Source: JAWVZH01 sp033722295
Lineage (GTDB): Bacteria; Bacteroidota; Bacteroidia; Chitinophagales; Saprospiraceae
Reading direction: 5' to 3'
DNA length: 16,565 bases
Assembly (NCBI GenBank): GCA_033722295.1
Contig: JAWVZH010000058.1
Span: 1-16,565 of the forward strand
A program made the position numbers and the translations under genes. Below the pieces are notes generated by a model. It was not told the DNA's origin. It made no database searches and was given only the letters and a program-made list of their open reading frames with translations. Positions 1-7,685 of the stretch are shown here, in pieces (positions within the stretch are counted from its first letter, which is position 1; each line of letters opens with the position of its first letter).

Positions 1-588
1 AGCAGCCAGGATCTCTCTAATATCATCAGCTGAAGCTTTTGCCACTTTTTCGAAGGTATCCAATCCTCCATTGGCAAGTATTTCTGACATTTTAGGTCCA
101 ACTCCCTCGATCTTCTTGAGATCATCGCCTTTGGAGGCTTTTTTAGCTGACTTTGCAGGAGCCTTCTTAGCAGCCTTTTCGGTTTTTGCCTCTTTCTTAG
201 GAGCGGCCTTTTCAGCCTTAGCTTCAGCAGATTTGCTTTCTTTCTTAGGAGCTTCCTTCGCTTTCGGAGTTGCTTTAGATTTAGGCGTTGCTTTAGCCTT
301 TGCAGGTTTTGCCTTCACTTCAGTGGCGATCGCTTCATCAGGTATGACGGAGATGAAGGTTCTGTTGAGCCTTTTCTTCCTGAATTCTACTGTACCATCT
401 ATCAGTGAGTAGATCGTGTAATCTTTTCCCATTCCGACATTGCGTCCAGGATGGAACTTCGTGCCTCTCTGGCGAACGATTATATTTCCCGCGATGGCCT
501 GCTGTCCACCGTAGAGCTTGACGCCTAATCGTTTACTCTTACTATCTCTTCCGTTATCGGTACTTCCTACACCCTTCTTATGAGCCAT
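1..588 (-). CDS. rpmA: 50S ribosomal protein L27 with C-terminal helix-hairpin-helix extension (3' end outside window)
   Basis: This is the large-subunit protein L27, which sits near the peptidyl-transferase centre. Residues 1-85 match the family: the start MAHKKGVGSTDNGRDS, then KRLGVKLYGGQ, and the region around FHPGRNVGMGKDYTIY. The family usually ends near residue 85. Here the reading frame continues through a Lys/Ala/Pro-rich linker (about residues 91-153) into a helix-hairpin-helix module beginning DDLKKIEGVGPKMSEIL (about 155-171). The frame is still open at base 1, so at least 196 residues are encoded and the stop lies outside the window. There is no N-terminal extension of the kind removed by a protease in Firmicutes. 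The ATG lies 11 bases after the rplU stop, so the two genes are probably cotranscribed. The identity of the L27 core is secure; the role of the tail is unknown, though nucleic-acid binding would be typical of such hairpins. Confidence 0.95.
   Translation of the reverse strand, partial: MAHKKGVGSTDNGRDSKSKRLGVKLYGGQQAIAGNIIVRQRGTKFHPGRNVGMGKDYTIYSLIDGTVEFRKKRLNRTFISVIPDEAIATEVKAKPAKAKATPKSKATPKAKEAPKKESKSAEAKAEKAAPKKEAKTEKAAKKAPAKSAKKASKGDDLKKIEGVGPKMSEILANGGLDTFEKVAKASADDIREILAA
130..318 (-). repeat. Low-complexity Lys/Ala/Pro-rich linker coding region inside rpmA
   Basis: This stretch encodes residues 91-153 of the extended L27. It is made almost only of K, A, P, E, S and T, with imperfect repeats such as KATPKSKATPKAK and EKAAPKKEAKTEKAAKK. 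It probably forms a flexible, strongly basic tether between the ribosomal core and the helix-hairpin-helix domain. Repetitive codons of this kind can vary in length between strains by slippage, which is inference here. Confidence 0.8.
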
Positions 589-599
589 AACTAAAGATT

Positions 600-911
600 T
601 TAAGCTTTAATGCTGTCTATTTTGATTTTGGTCAAGGCTTGTCTATGGCCATTTTTGACCCGGTAGCCTTTTCTTCTCTTTTTCTTGAATACGATGACCT
701 TGTCATCCTTTACGTGTTCCAAAACAGTAGCGCCCACATTAGCTGCGCTTATAGTTGGTGAGCCAATGGACACCTTTCCATTGTTATCCACCAAAAGGAC
801 ACGATCGAATTTGATCTTGTCGCCTTCTTCGGCCTTGAGCCTGTGGACAAAGAGTTCATTTCCCTCTTCCACCTTGATCTGTTGACCGGCGATATCTACT
901 ATTGCAAACAT
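600..911 (-). CDS. rplU: 50S ribosomal protein L21
   Basis: This large-subunit protein binds 23S rRNA and is normally encoded next to L27, as here. At 103 residues it has the usual family length. Recognisable parts are the start MFAIVDIAGQQIKVEEG, the central segment GDKIKFDRVLLV, and the basic C-terminal signature KVIVFKKKRRKGYRVKNGHRQ, split here as KVIVFKKKRRKGYR (residues about 71-84) and VKNGHRQ (85-91). There is no C-terminal extension; in this window the extra domain is on L27 instead. The ATG at 909-911 is preceded by a well-matched Bacteroidota-type promoter about 30 bases upstream, and rpmA follows after 11 bases. Confidence 0.97.
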   Translation of the reverse strand: MFAIVDIAGQQIKVEEGNELFVHRLKAEEGDKIKFDRVLLVDNNGKVSIGSPTISAANVGATVLEHVKDDKVIVFKKKRRKGYRVKNGHRQALTKIKIDSIKA

Positions 912-942
912 GATTAAGCTTTTCTAACTTAAAAACGGAGTG

Positions 943-974
943 CAAAGATATAACTATCTGCTGTGATAGGCAAA
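943..974 (-). promoter_or_regulatory. Predicted promoter for rplU-rpmA (Bacteroidota -33/-7 type)
   Basis: Read on the minus strand, TTTG (974-971) is followed after 20 bases by TATCTTTG (950-943). This matches the known Bacteroidota primary sigma factor consensus of TTTG, about 19-21 bases, then TAnnTTTG. Transcription would start near 935-938, giving a leader of roughly 25 bases before the rplU ATG. No experimental evidence is available; both box sequences and their spacing fit exactly. Confidence 0.75.
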
Positions 975-983
975 TAAAATGTC

Positions 984-1007
984 GCACTGTAGAGTGCCGG
1001 TCGGCAC
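984..1007 (-). terminator. Overlapping inverted repeats after the protease gene, possible weak terminator
   Basis: Two short hairpins share bases: GCACT (984-988) pairs with AGTGC (993-997) over a GTAG loop, and GTGCCG (994-999) pairs with CGGCAC (1002-1007) over a two-base loop, or five pairs over a four-base loop. They lie 20-45 bases past the stop of the protease gene in its direction of transcription. There is no immediate run of T, so if it ends transcription it is not a classical intrinsic terminator. Confidence 0.3.
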
Positions 1008-1027
1008 ATTGTGTGATCAACCGAAAA

Positions 1028-2251
1028 TCAGATAAGATCGTCGAGGTAGAACACCCTTTTCAATTTCTTATCCTGACGCCGGATCTTCAGCTTGATGCGT
1101 TTGCCCTTCTCTTTCTGAAACTGCCTAGCAAGCCAGCTCATCGTGAAGAAACCCACATAGAGGCCATTGACGGATAAGATTCTGTCTCCCGCTTTAAGTC
1201 CTGCTCTGGCGGCCGGGGAATTTGGAAGGACGTCCTGAATATAGTAGTGATTAAGATTGGGGCCTGACGCAATGAGGAAGATACCGCTCTTGTCTACTCT
1301 GAACTCCTCATAATAATTGGAATTTGGCGTCAGATAAAGTATCTGTTTTGTATAGTCTATGGCTATGTCGAACCGTCTCATGATCTGATTTCCGATAATT
1401 CCATGTCGGATGATCTCGGCCTTTGCCAGATAGGTACTGTCCAGGGCCTGGAAGCTGGAGATGACATTTTCGAACCCGTATGGACCTAACCTGAATTCCT
1501 TTATCCTTCCAATATATCCCTTTATATACCCACCGAGACCGGACCCCAGGTTACCGCTGATGACGTTCTCTGGTACCTGGATGGAAGGATGGGTGTTGTT
1601 GTGGAGCATGGTAGTGACTCCGGCGCCGGTGTCCAGCAGGAAATTCAGAGAGTCCGGAGGATTGCTGCCACATTGGGTGTAGGCTTTACAATAGGGTTTG
1701 CTCTTGTGAATGGTCAGGGGCTGTCGATAACTCGCTCTGGGAGGTTTGTACTTGTCAGGGCGTGTTATCCGTATTACCTCTTTTTGATAGTCGATGCTCA
1801 AGACCAGGCCGTTGAATATATTGGCGCCCAGTATACCGTGAATTTCGGTGCCGATGAACTGTTCAAGATGGTACAGATTTTCCTGTAATACTATAACATC
1901 GGTATGGGTATCTCCTAATCTTGGAAAGGTGAATGGTATGCGGCGAGCGATCAGGGCATTCATTTCGGTACTGAAATCCGATCCCATTATCCTGATCTCT
2001 CTCTCATACTGGGCACCTATAAGATCAATATATAACTTGTCGAAGATCAGGGTGTTCTCCGCACCGGTATCAAGCAACAGGCGCATCGGTAGTAATCCAT
2101 CCAGCATGACATCTACGATTATGAAATTGTAGTAGAAAGTGAACGGGATCTTGATCTCATCCTCTTCCCCCATGAGCTGAATAGCCGGAATCTGCCCTAC
2201 ATTCTTATAGGTGGTTAACATCAACAAGACAAAAAGTGCCACACTTTTCAT
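1028..2251 (-). CDS. Secreted retropepsin-like aspartyl protease with two DTG sites and a PDZ domain
   Basis: The 407-residue protein starts with a hydrophobic signal sequence (about residues 1-20, ending near NVGQ). Two homologous retropepsin-like lobes follow. The first has the active-site motif LLLDTGA at 58-64 and a later HGILGANIF at 138-146. The second has FLLDTGAG at 204-211 and HGIIGNQIM at 283-291. Each D-T-G plus downstream I-L/I-G pair is the hallmark of this fold, so one chain probably supplies both catalytic aspartates (D61, D207), where retroviral enzymes need a dimer. Residues about 322-400 form a PDZ domain, with VLPNSPAARAGLKAGDRILS at 341-360 as the binding-groove region. 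PDZ domains usually bind C-terminal or misfolded peptides, suggesting regulated cleavage in the periplasm or outside the cell. The natural substrate is unknown. The gene diverges from the permease gene and precedes rplU on the same strand. Confidence 0.88.
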   Translation of the reverse strand: MKSVALFVLLMLTTYKNVGQIPAIQLMGEEDEIKIPFTFYYNFIIVDVMLDGLLPMRLLLDTGAENTLIFDKLYIDLIGAQYEREIRIMGSDFSTEMNALIARRIPFTFPRLGDTHTDVIVLQENLYHLEQFIGTEIHGILGANIFNGLVLSIDYQKEVIRITRPDKYKPPRASYRQPLTIHKSKPYCKAYTQCGSNPPDSLNFLLDTGAGVTTMLHNNTHPSIQVPENVISGNLGSGLGGYIKGYIGRIKEFRLGPYGFENVISSFQALDSTYLAKAEIIRHGIIGNQIMRRFDIAIDYTKQILYLTPNSNYYEEFRVDKSGIFLIASGPNLNHYYIQDVLPNSPAARAGLKAGDRILSVNGLYVGFFTMSWLARQFQKEKGKRIKLKIRRQDKKLKRVFYLDDLI

Positions 2252-2330
2252 ATGGATAATATCGTATTTTGCATCGACAAGTAGAGCTTTTCTATGATTT
2301 TTTTAACCCTCCTCAGGTCATAAACGAATT

Positions 2331-3656
2331 ATGTCCGATTTATTACGCAAGATCTCCACTTTCGGATTGACGATGATTGCTGTTGGAGCGTGTATTGGGT
2401 CGGGTATATTTCTTACGCCTTCCATGATCGCAGAAAGTCTTATGAGTGAGACAGGCGTTATCGCGATCTGGGCTTTTGGTGGATTTGTAGCCCTGTGTGG
2501 CGCACTTTCCTTTGCAGAACTAGGGGTCAGATTCCCTCGCTCAGGAGGTGTATATGTTTTTCTGAGGGAATGTTATGGTGAGCTTGTGGCCTTCCTTTAC
2601 GGATGGACCATCCTGACTGTGGTCACTTCCGGGGCTATAGCTGCTTTGAGCCTGGCATTTGCCAGATACATAGACTTTCTTGTGCCGCTGGGACAGAACG
2701 GCATGGTAATACTCGCCATTGCGGGTATTATCGTCGTTACGGTGATCAACGTGCGGGGAGTTGACCATGCAGAAATGTTCAGCAATATCTTCACGGTAGT
2801 TAAATTGATTGGTATTGTTGTGGTAGCGGTGTCAGGCCTGATCTGGGCTACTGAAGCCATTGACTGGCGGCCTGCGCTCAATCTATCAGATCATTCAGCT
2901 TCTGCGGCATTTTCCGGGGCAATGATCGGTATTGTATGGAGTTTTGGAGGATGGCATCATGCTTCATATGTCGCTGGTGAAGTCCGGGATCCACAACGAT
3001 CGGTTCCTCGGGCCATGATCCTGGGTACCATCATCGTTACCGTCATGTATGTTTTAGCGAACCTCGCATATCTGTATCTGCTCGGAGTAGAAGGAATGGC
3101 CACATCAACGGCTGTTGCCTCTGATGCCTTGAGTGGTGTTTTTTCTTTTGGCGCGGTGCTGGTAGCAGTGCTGATCGCTATATCTACTTTTGGTTCAAAG
3201 GGTATTTACACGCTTACTGCGCCACGCATCTATTTTGCCATGGCAAAGGATGGGGTTTTCTTTAAGCAACTTGCGCAAGTCCATCCCAAATTCAATACCC
3301 CGGCGCTGGCCATTCTGCTGCAATCGGGCTGGGCGATTATACTGGTGATCTTCTGGCAGACCTTTGAAAATATCATTACCTACGTGGTATTCATGGATTG
3401 GGTTTTCATGGCATTGGCCACGATCACGATCTTCTATTTCAGAAAGAGATACGCCAGACATCCCAAATACAGTACGCCGTTATATCCGGTAACGCCGATC
3501 ATATTTATTGTTATTTCAAGTGCGTTCTTGATAGTTACACTCTATCATCAGCCCTCACAGGCTCTCGCCGGATTGTTCCTTCTGACAATAGGTATACTTG
3601 TTTTCAGGATCTTTTACCGGAAAAAGCATAGGGAGCCGGACAGTACAGAGTCGTGA
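2331..3656 (+). CDS. APC-superfamily amino acid permease
   Basis: This is a 441-residue inner-membrane transporter, probably importing or exchanging amino acids. The N-terminal segment contains the family motif GSGIF (residues 23-27) in the first, broken membrane helix, which binds the substrate backbone. About twelve hydrophobic segments can be seen along the chain, and TAPRIYFAMAKDG (about 297-309) matches the conserved loop after helix 8. The C terminus is short and basic (FRIFYRKKHREPD). The length fits the AA_permease_2 type and the LAT-like subgroup best. The substrate cannot be read from the sequence. The ATG at 2331 is used because no earlier in-frame start gives a better N terminus. 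It diverges from the protease gene with 79 bases between; no good promoter box was found there. Confidence 0.9.
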   Translation: MSDLLRKISTFGLTMIAVGACIGSGIFLTPSMIAESLMSETGVIAIWAFGGFVALCGALSFAELGVRFPRSGGVYVFLRECYGELVAFLYGWTILTVVTSGAIAALSLAFARYIDFLVPLGQNGMVILAIAGIIVVTVINVRGVDHAEMFSNIFTVVKLIGIVVVAVSGLIWATEAIDWRPALNLSDHSASAAFSGAMIGIVWSFGGWHHASYVAGEVRDPQRSVPRAMILGTIIVTVMYVLANLAYLYLLGVEGMATSTAVASDALSGVFSFGAVLVAVLIAISTFGSKGIYTLTAPRIYFAMAKDGVFFKQLAQVHPKFNTPALAILLQSGWAIILVIFWQTFENIITYVVFMDWVFMALATITIFYFRKRYARHPKYSTPLYPVTPIIFIVISSAFLIVTLYHQPSQALAGLFLLTIGILVFRIFYRKKHREPDSTES

Positions 3657-3759
3657 TCCCGGTAAAATCATTGAGTTCTGAGGTTACCTTTATGTAAATT
3701 CATGCACTTTCCATTGCGGTATTCTTATTTTAAAAAATTAGACAACACTTAGGATAAAA

Positions 3760-3780
3760 ATGGATCTGATTGCACGATGA
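3760..3780 (+). other. Seven-codon reading frame (stop included) overlapping the helicase start, possible frameshift site
   Basis: An ATG at 3760 follows an A-rich run (GGATAAAA), the context normally seen at Bacteroidota starts, but its frame ends at TGA 3778-3780 after six codons. The helicase frame itself is closed by TGA at 3767-3769 and can only begin at TTG 3770 or at ATG 3845. Removing one base between 3763 and about 3777 would join the good ATG to the long frame. This may be an assembly or genuine indel, or a leader peptide overlapping a TTG start. Confidence 0.4.
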
Positions 3781-6700
3781 AGTTGGACATATTATTGAAG
3801 AGTGGAGATCTCAAACACCTTTAAGGCAACTATCGACTGCCAGGATGGTCTTCAATGACCTCATAGGCCTTTGGACTCTGGAAGATGACATATTCCTTTC
3901 AACGGACTTCAGTAGACTGGCTTTTTTTATTCAAAAGAATAAATTAACCGGAAAAACCAAACTCGCGCTGTATACCACAAGGGCACAGATCAATCAACTC
4001 TGTGCCCAAGGAGAGAACTATAAATATCAGGAGGAATTGCTCGTTCTACTGAATGAAGTTTTCTCGTGGTTTGAAAGATTTGCCAGAGACCGAGGCCAAA
4101 TAGATTTTCAGCTTAAGAACATACCTGACATTTTCCTTGATGCCAAAAAGGAGGTTGCATCTTATATTGGTCATCAGCGGCTATTGTTGATGGGGCGTGC
4201 GGAAAGGCAGCGACAGTTCTATGCAATCAATGAGAACAGGCCCGAACAGGAATTTCTTCTGGAATTGCCCGAATATGAGGATTTCACTCAAAAGGAAATG
4301 AGCGACCATCTCGGTTCGGTAATCCCCTTTCCATCTTTCATAGAGGCCTTCGAAATTGAAGTCAGAGAGGGTATTCTTTATCCATCCTATTACGTATTAC
4401 TTCCTGATTATCTGGTGGATGTCACCGCAATAGCTGGTGGCTTTCAAAGTTCGGGGTTTTCGATTTGGACCTATTACACCCGGAGAGTGCTCCCTTCCCA
4501 AACAACCTTCTACATGTTGCTTGGAAATATCGTCAATCACATGCTGGATCGTATGATCGTAGATGAGGACCTTTCCCTGAACTCCTTTTATAAAGATGTT
4601 TTCAGGCTGTTTCCACTCGATCTGATACACATGGAGGACAGGGATGTTATAAAGCTGCTGGAGGCGATCCAAGTGCATTTTAGAAACCTGAAGAAAGTAG
4701 TGAATACTGATTTTCCAGCCATGAATCTGGACCCTGCCAAGTTTGAGCTGGAGCCGGCCTTTTTAAGCAGCAGATATGGCTTACAGGGAAGGTTGGATGT
4801 TCTGCACCGCAATGAAGAGACGACCATCATAGAATTGAAGAGTGGTAAGCCCTACAGGCCGAATGCCTATGGGATAAAGGTCGACCATTATGTGCAAACC
4901 TTGTTATATGATCTGATCATCAGGTCGACAGGAATCAGTCGATCGCCCAGAAATTTCATCCTTTACTCCAGGGAGAACCAAAAAGCCATGAAGTACGCTC
5001 CTCCTGTGAAAAAGATCCAGGTTGAGGCTTTGATGGCAAGAAATGAGATCGTGATCCTTGATGCCCTTTTCAGGCATGAGGATCCAAATGTGGTCTATCA
5101 GGTCTTTCAAGCTTTCGATAGAAACCCTCCGGATGATCTTGGGTCTTTTATTCAAAGAGATGTAAACATCATACGCCAGGTCTTTCATTCAGCCTCTGAT
5201 ATCGAAATTCAGTATTACAGGTCTTTTTTTTCCTTTATCATGCGGGAGATGGCCATTGCCAAGATCGGGAGACATGGTAGTGATAAGACCTCCGGACTTG
5301 CCTCTATGTGGTTGAAGAATGAAGATCAGAAAAACCTTGATTTCAGCATTTTGTCACATCTCAAAATGACCTCCCACAAGATCGAGAGAGGAAATGTTTT
5401 CCTGAATTTTGATTTCACCGATCAAACAGATCGGCTGGCCAATTTTAGGGTGGGAGATGTTGTCGTACTCTATCCACAAAAAGGGGAGTATCCTCCGGTT
5501 TTACACAATCAGGTACACAAATCCAGTATCGTAGATAAAAGACCGGAAGGGGTTACCATAAAGTTGCGAAGTAAGCAGTATGATGATGAATTCTTTAATT
5601 CTACCGGACTATGGTGTGTGGAACGCGATGTACTCGATTCAAGCTTCAACAGCTCATTTGACAGCTTATTTCTGTTTCTGGGAGCTCCCGAGAGTACGCG
5701 TAGGTTATTGCTGGGCTTAAAAGCACCGGTCAGGTCCAAACGAATCTTTCCAGAAAATTACGCTTTCTCAGAGCATCTACTGCCGGAGCAAATTAAGATC
5801 ATCCGGCAGATCTACGCCTGTGATGATTATTTCTTGCTGTGGGGACCACCGGGGACGGGAAAGACAAGTATTATGATCCGGGAGTTAGTAAAATTGTACT
5901 TCGATTCCACTTCGACGGATATTTACCTTCTGGCTTACACCAATCGTGCAGTAGATGAACTTTGTGCTTCGATTGCTTCACTCGGAGAGGGTATTGCTGA
6001 GAAAAGCGTAAGGATTGGCAGCAGTCAGGGATGTGGAAGAGAATATAGAGATTGGTTGTTCGACAGGCAGATCGAAGATATTGGTGATCGTGAAGGTCTG
6101 AGGTCGTTCATTTCTCAAAAAAGGATCATCATCTCTACCATTGCGTCATTTTGGGGTCGCAGGCAGGTGATCAAAAATGATCAGCCCGGCATTTTGATCG
6201 TTGATGAGGCATCTCAGATCCTGGAGCCTTCCATAATCGGGCTTTTGCCTTACTTCAGAAAGTTCATACTGGTGGGAGACCATTTACAACTGCCGGCTGT
6301 AAGTACTCAGCAAGAAGATATGGCCAGGATCAGGTTTGAGGAACTTTCATCACTTGGAATAGTCAATATGAAAACCTCCTTTTTCGAACGACTGTATAAC
6401 CAGCATGAGCAGAAGGGCTGGACCGATCACAGGGCTATTCTCAGATTTCAGGGCCGAATGCATGCTTCGATCATGAAATTTGTCAATAAGGAATTTTACG
6501 AGGGTGGTCTCAAGGGCATTCCTGAAATAGCCAGACTGACCGACGAGCAGGGCTTTTCCGACGAATGGTCACGAATGATTTATGTTTCGTCCAGAGCATT
6601 TCCGGAAGATCCCATGATTAAGAACAATTTAGATGAGGCCAATAAGGTTGTGCGAGCTGTTTCGCGATGGTTAAAGCTCAAGGGATCATCGATTGAGGAT

Positions 6701-7048
6701 CTGAGCGTGGGTGAGATCGGAATTATCACCCCATTCAGAGCACAGATCGCTCTGATCAGGTATCGACTCAATGAAGCCTACGGGACGCAGGCAGACAAAA
6801 TAACGGTTGACACCGTCGAAAGATATCAGGGTAGTGCCAGGGATGTTATAATCATTTCGTTATGCCTCAACAGGGCTCACCAGCTCAATATGATAGTTTC
6901 CGAGTCTGACGGGGGAGTAGATCGGAAATTCAATGTGGCCATCACAAGAGCCAGGGAAAACGTTATTGTCATCGGAAATCGTGATCTGATGTCCAGGGTG
7001 AGATCTTACAAGGCATTCATCGACCAGGCCAAAGAGGTGGAATTGTAA
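3770..7048 (+). CDS. Dna2-like protein: RecB/Cas4-type nuclease fused to a UPF1-type SF1 helicase
   Basis: The 1092-residue chain combines a DNA-cutting and a DNA- or RNA-unwinding module. Residues 1-320 are not recognised apart from a possible GHQ motif at 134-136. A PD-(D/E)XK nuclease follows: GRLD (340-343), IELKSGK (354-360) and Q376/Y380 in HYVQTLLY, giving D343, E355 and K357 as likely catalytic residues. A beta-rich segment around FRVGDVVVLYP (559-569) resembles the 1B barrel of UPF1/Dna2. The helicase has Walker A GPPGTGKTS (692-700), motif Ia AYTNRAVDE (722-730), Walker B VDEAS (811-815), GDHLQLPA (836-843), FQGRMH (893-898), ITPFRAQ (986-992), DTVERYQGSARD (1014-1025) and VAITRARE (1056-1063). 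All helicase motifs look intact. The cysteines that hold an iron-sulphur cluster in eukaryotic Dna2 are absent. The start is uncertain: TTG at 3770 is the longest possible. It stands alone between a permease and queE. Confidence 0.9.
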   Translation: MHDEVGHIIEEWRSQTPLRQLSTARMVFNDLIGLWTLEDDIFLSTDFSRLAFFIQKNKLTGKTKLALYTTRAQINQLCAQGENYKYQEELLVLLNEVFSWFERFARDRGQIDFQLKNIPDIFLDAKKEVASYIGHQRLLLMGRAERQRQFYAINENRPEQEFLLELPEYEDFTQKEMSDHLGSVIPFPSFIEAFEIEVREGILYPSYYVLLPDYLVDVTAIAGGFQSSGFSIWTYYTRRVLPSQTTFYMLLGNIVNHMLDRMIVDEDLSLNSFYKDVFRLFPLDLIHMEDRDVIKLLEAIQVHFRNLKKVVNTDFPAMNLDPAKFELEPAFLSSRYGLQGRLDVLHRNEETTIIELKSGKPYRPNAYGIKVDHYVQTLLYDLIIRSTGISRSPRNFILYSRENQKAMKYAPPVKKIQVEALMARNEIVILDALFRHEDPNVVYQVFQAFDRNPPDDLGSFIQRDVNIIRQVFHSASDIEIQYYRSFFSFIMREMAIAKIGRHGSDKTSGLASMWLKNEDQKNLDFSILSHLKMTSHKIERGNVFLNFDFTDQTDRLANFRVGDVVVLYPQKGEYPPVLHNQVHKSSIVDKRPEGVTIKLRSKQYDDEFFNSTGLWCVERDVLDSSFNSSFDSLFLFLGAPESTRRLLLGLKAPVRSKRIFPENYAFSEHLLPEQIKIIRQIYACDDYFLLWGPPGTGKTSIMIRELVKLYFDSTSTDIYLLAYTNRAVDELCASIASLGEGIAEKSVRIGSSQGCGREYRDWLFDRQIEDIGDREGLRSFISQKRIIISTIASFWGRRQVIKNDQPGILIVDEASQILEPSIIGLLPYFRKFILVGDHLQLPAVSTQQEDMARIRFEELSSLGIVNMKTSFFERLYNQHEQKGWTDHRAILRFQGRMHASIMKFVNKEFYEGGLKGIPEIARLTDEQGFSDEWSRMIYVSSRAFPEDPMIKNNLDEANKVVRAVSRWLKLKGSSIEDLSVGEIGIITPFRAQIALIRYRLNEAYGTQADKITVDTVERYQGSARDVIIISLCLNRAHQLNMIVSESDGGVDRKFNVAITRARENVIVIGNRDLMSRVRSYKAFIDQAKEVEL

Positions 7049-7054
7049 TTCGCT

Positions 7055-7681
7055 CTAAGGTAGTCCGAGAACTTTATGTATCTGAACTGATAAGCGCCAC
7101 TGGGGATGCTGTTGGCAGTAAGCTATGGCCTCTTTGGTATTAGAGGCCAGCTCTTCCGAATCCATGGGTTGTAGGGAGAAATGATCAAAATCCCAGTCTT
7201 CGAACATGTCGGGTGGAAAGTTCTTCTGTGGATAGACGAGTTTTAATTCATCCCCTGAGGTTATCACTATGTCGCTGCCGGCTTTGGGGCTAACACAAAC
7301 CCAATCTATATTGTCGGGAGCAGGCAGGGTTCCATTGGTTTCAACTGCGATAAAGATGTTGTTATCGTGGCATGTATTAATGAGTGTTTCATCCAGTTGA
7401 AGAAGTGGTTCACCTCCGGTGAACACAACCCAAATAGGTCTTGTTGCGGAAGGCCATAGCCGGGCTGCCAGGTCCACAAATGCGGTAGCTTCATATTTTC
7501 CACCATTCTCACCATCGGTGCCGACAAAATCTGTGTCGCAAAACTGGCAAATCGCTTTCTGACGGTCTTCCTCACGACCGCTCCAAAGATTACAGCCTGT
7601 GAATCGCGCAAAAACTGCGGGCTGACCGGCGTGATGGCCTTCACCTTGAATTGTATAGAATATTTCCTTGAAGTGATACAC
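7055..7681 (-). CDS. queE: 7-carboxy-7-deazaguanine synthase (radical SAM)
   Basis: QueE converts 6-carboxytetrahydropterin to 7-carboxy-7-deazaguanine, a step towards preQ0 and queuosine, using S-adenosylmethionine and an iron-sulphur cluster. The 208-residue protein begins with the family signature FYTIQGEGHHAGQPAVF (8-24). Its cluster cysteines are C30, C45 and C48, a CX14CX2C spacing that replaces the usual CX3CX2C and is known in this family. TGGEP (88-92) and ETNGT (114-118) contribute to SAM binding, and the chain ends in the typical VQIHKVLGLP. The start is GTG at 7679-7681: the frame is closed by TAA at 7694-7696 and has no ATG between. It begins four bases after the stop of the Rid-family gene, suggesting a shared transcript. 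No preQ1 riboswitch was noticed upstream. Confidence 0.94.
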   Translation of the reverse strand: MYHFKEIFYTIQGEGHHAGQPAVFARFTGCNLWSGREEDRQKAICQFCDTDFVGTDGENGGKYEATAFVDLAARLWPSATRPIWVVFTGGEPLLQLDETLINTCHDNNIFIAVETNGTLPAPDNIDWVCVSPKAGSDIVITSGDELKLVYPQKNFPPDMFEDWDFDHFSLQPMDSEELASNTKEAIAYCQQHPQWRLSVQIHKVLGLP

Positions 7682-7685
7682 GTTG

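Noticed and set aside
2252..2330. Divergent promoter between the protease and permease genes
   Set aside because: GTATTTTG near 2265 resembles the -7 box but has one spacer base too few, and there is no -33 TTG at a suitable distance.
2331..7048. Possible defence island around the nuclease-helicase
   Set aside because: The neighbours are a permease and queE; there is no methylase, restriction, toxin, reverse transcriptase or mobile-element gene nearby, and base composition does not look different.
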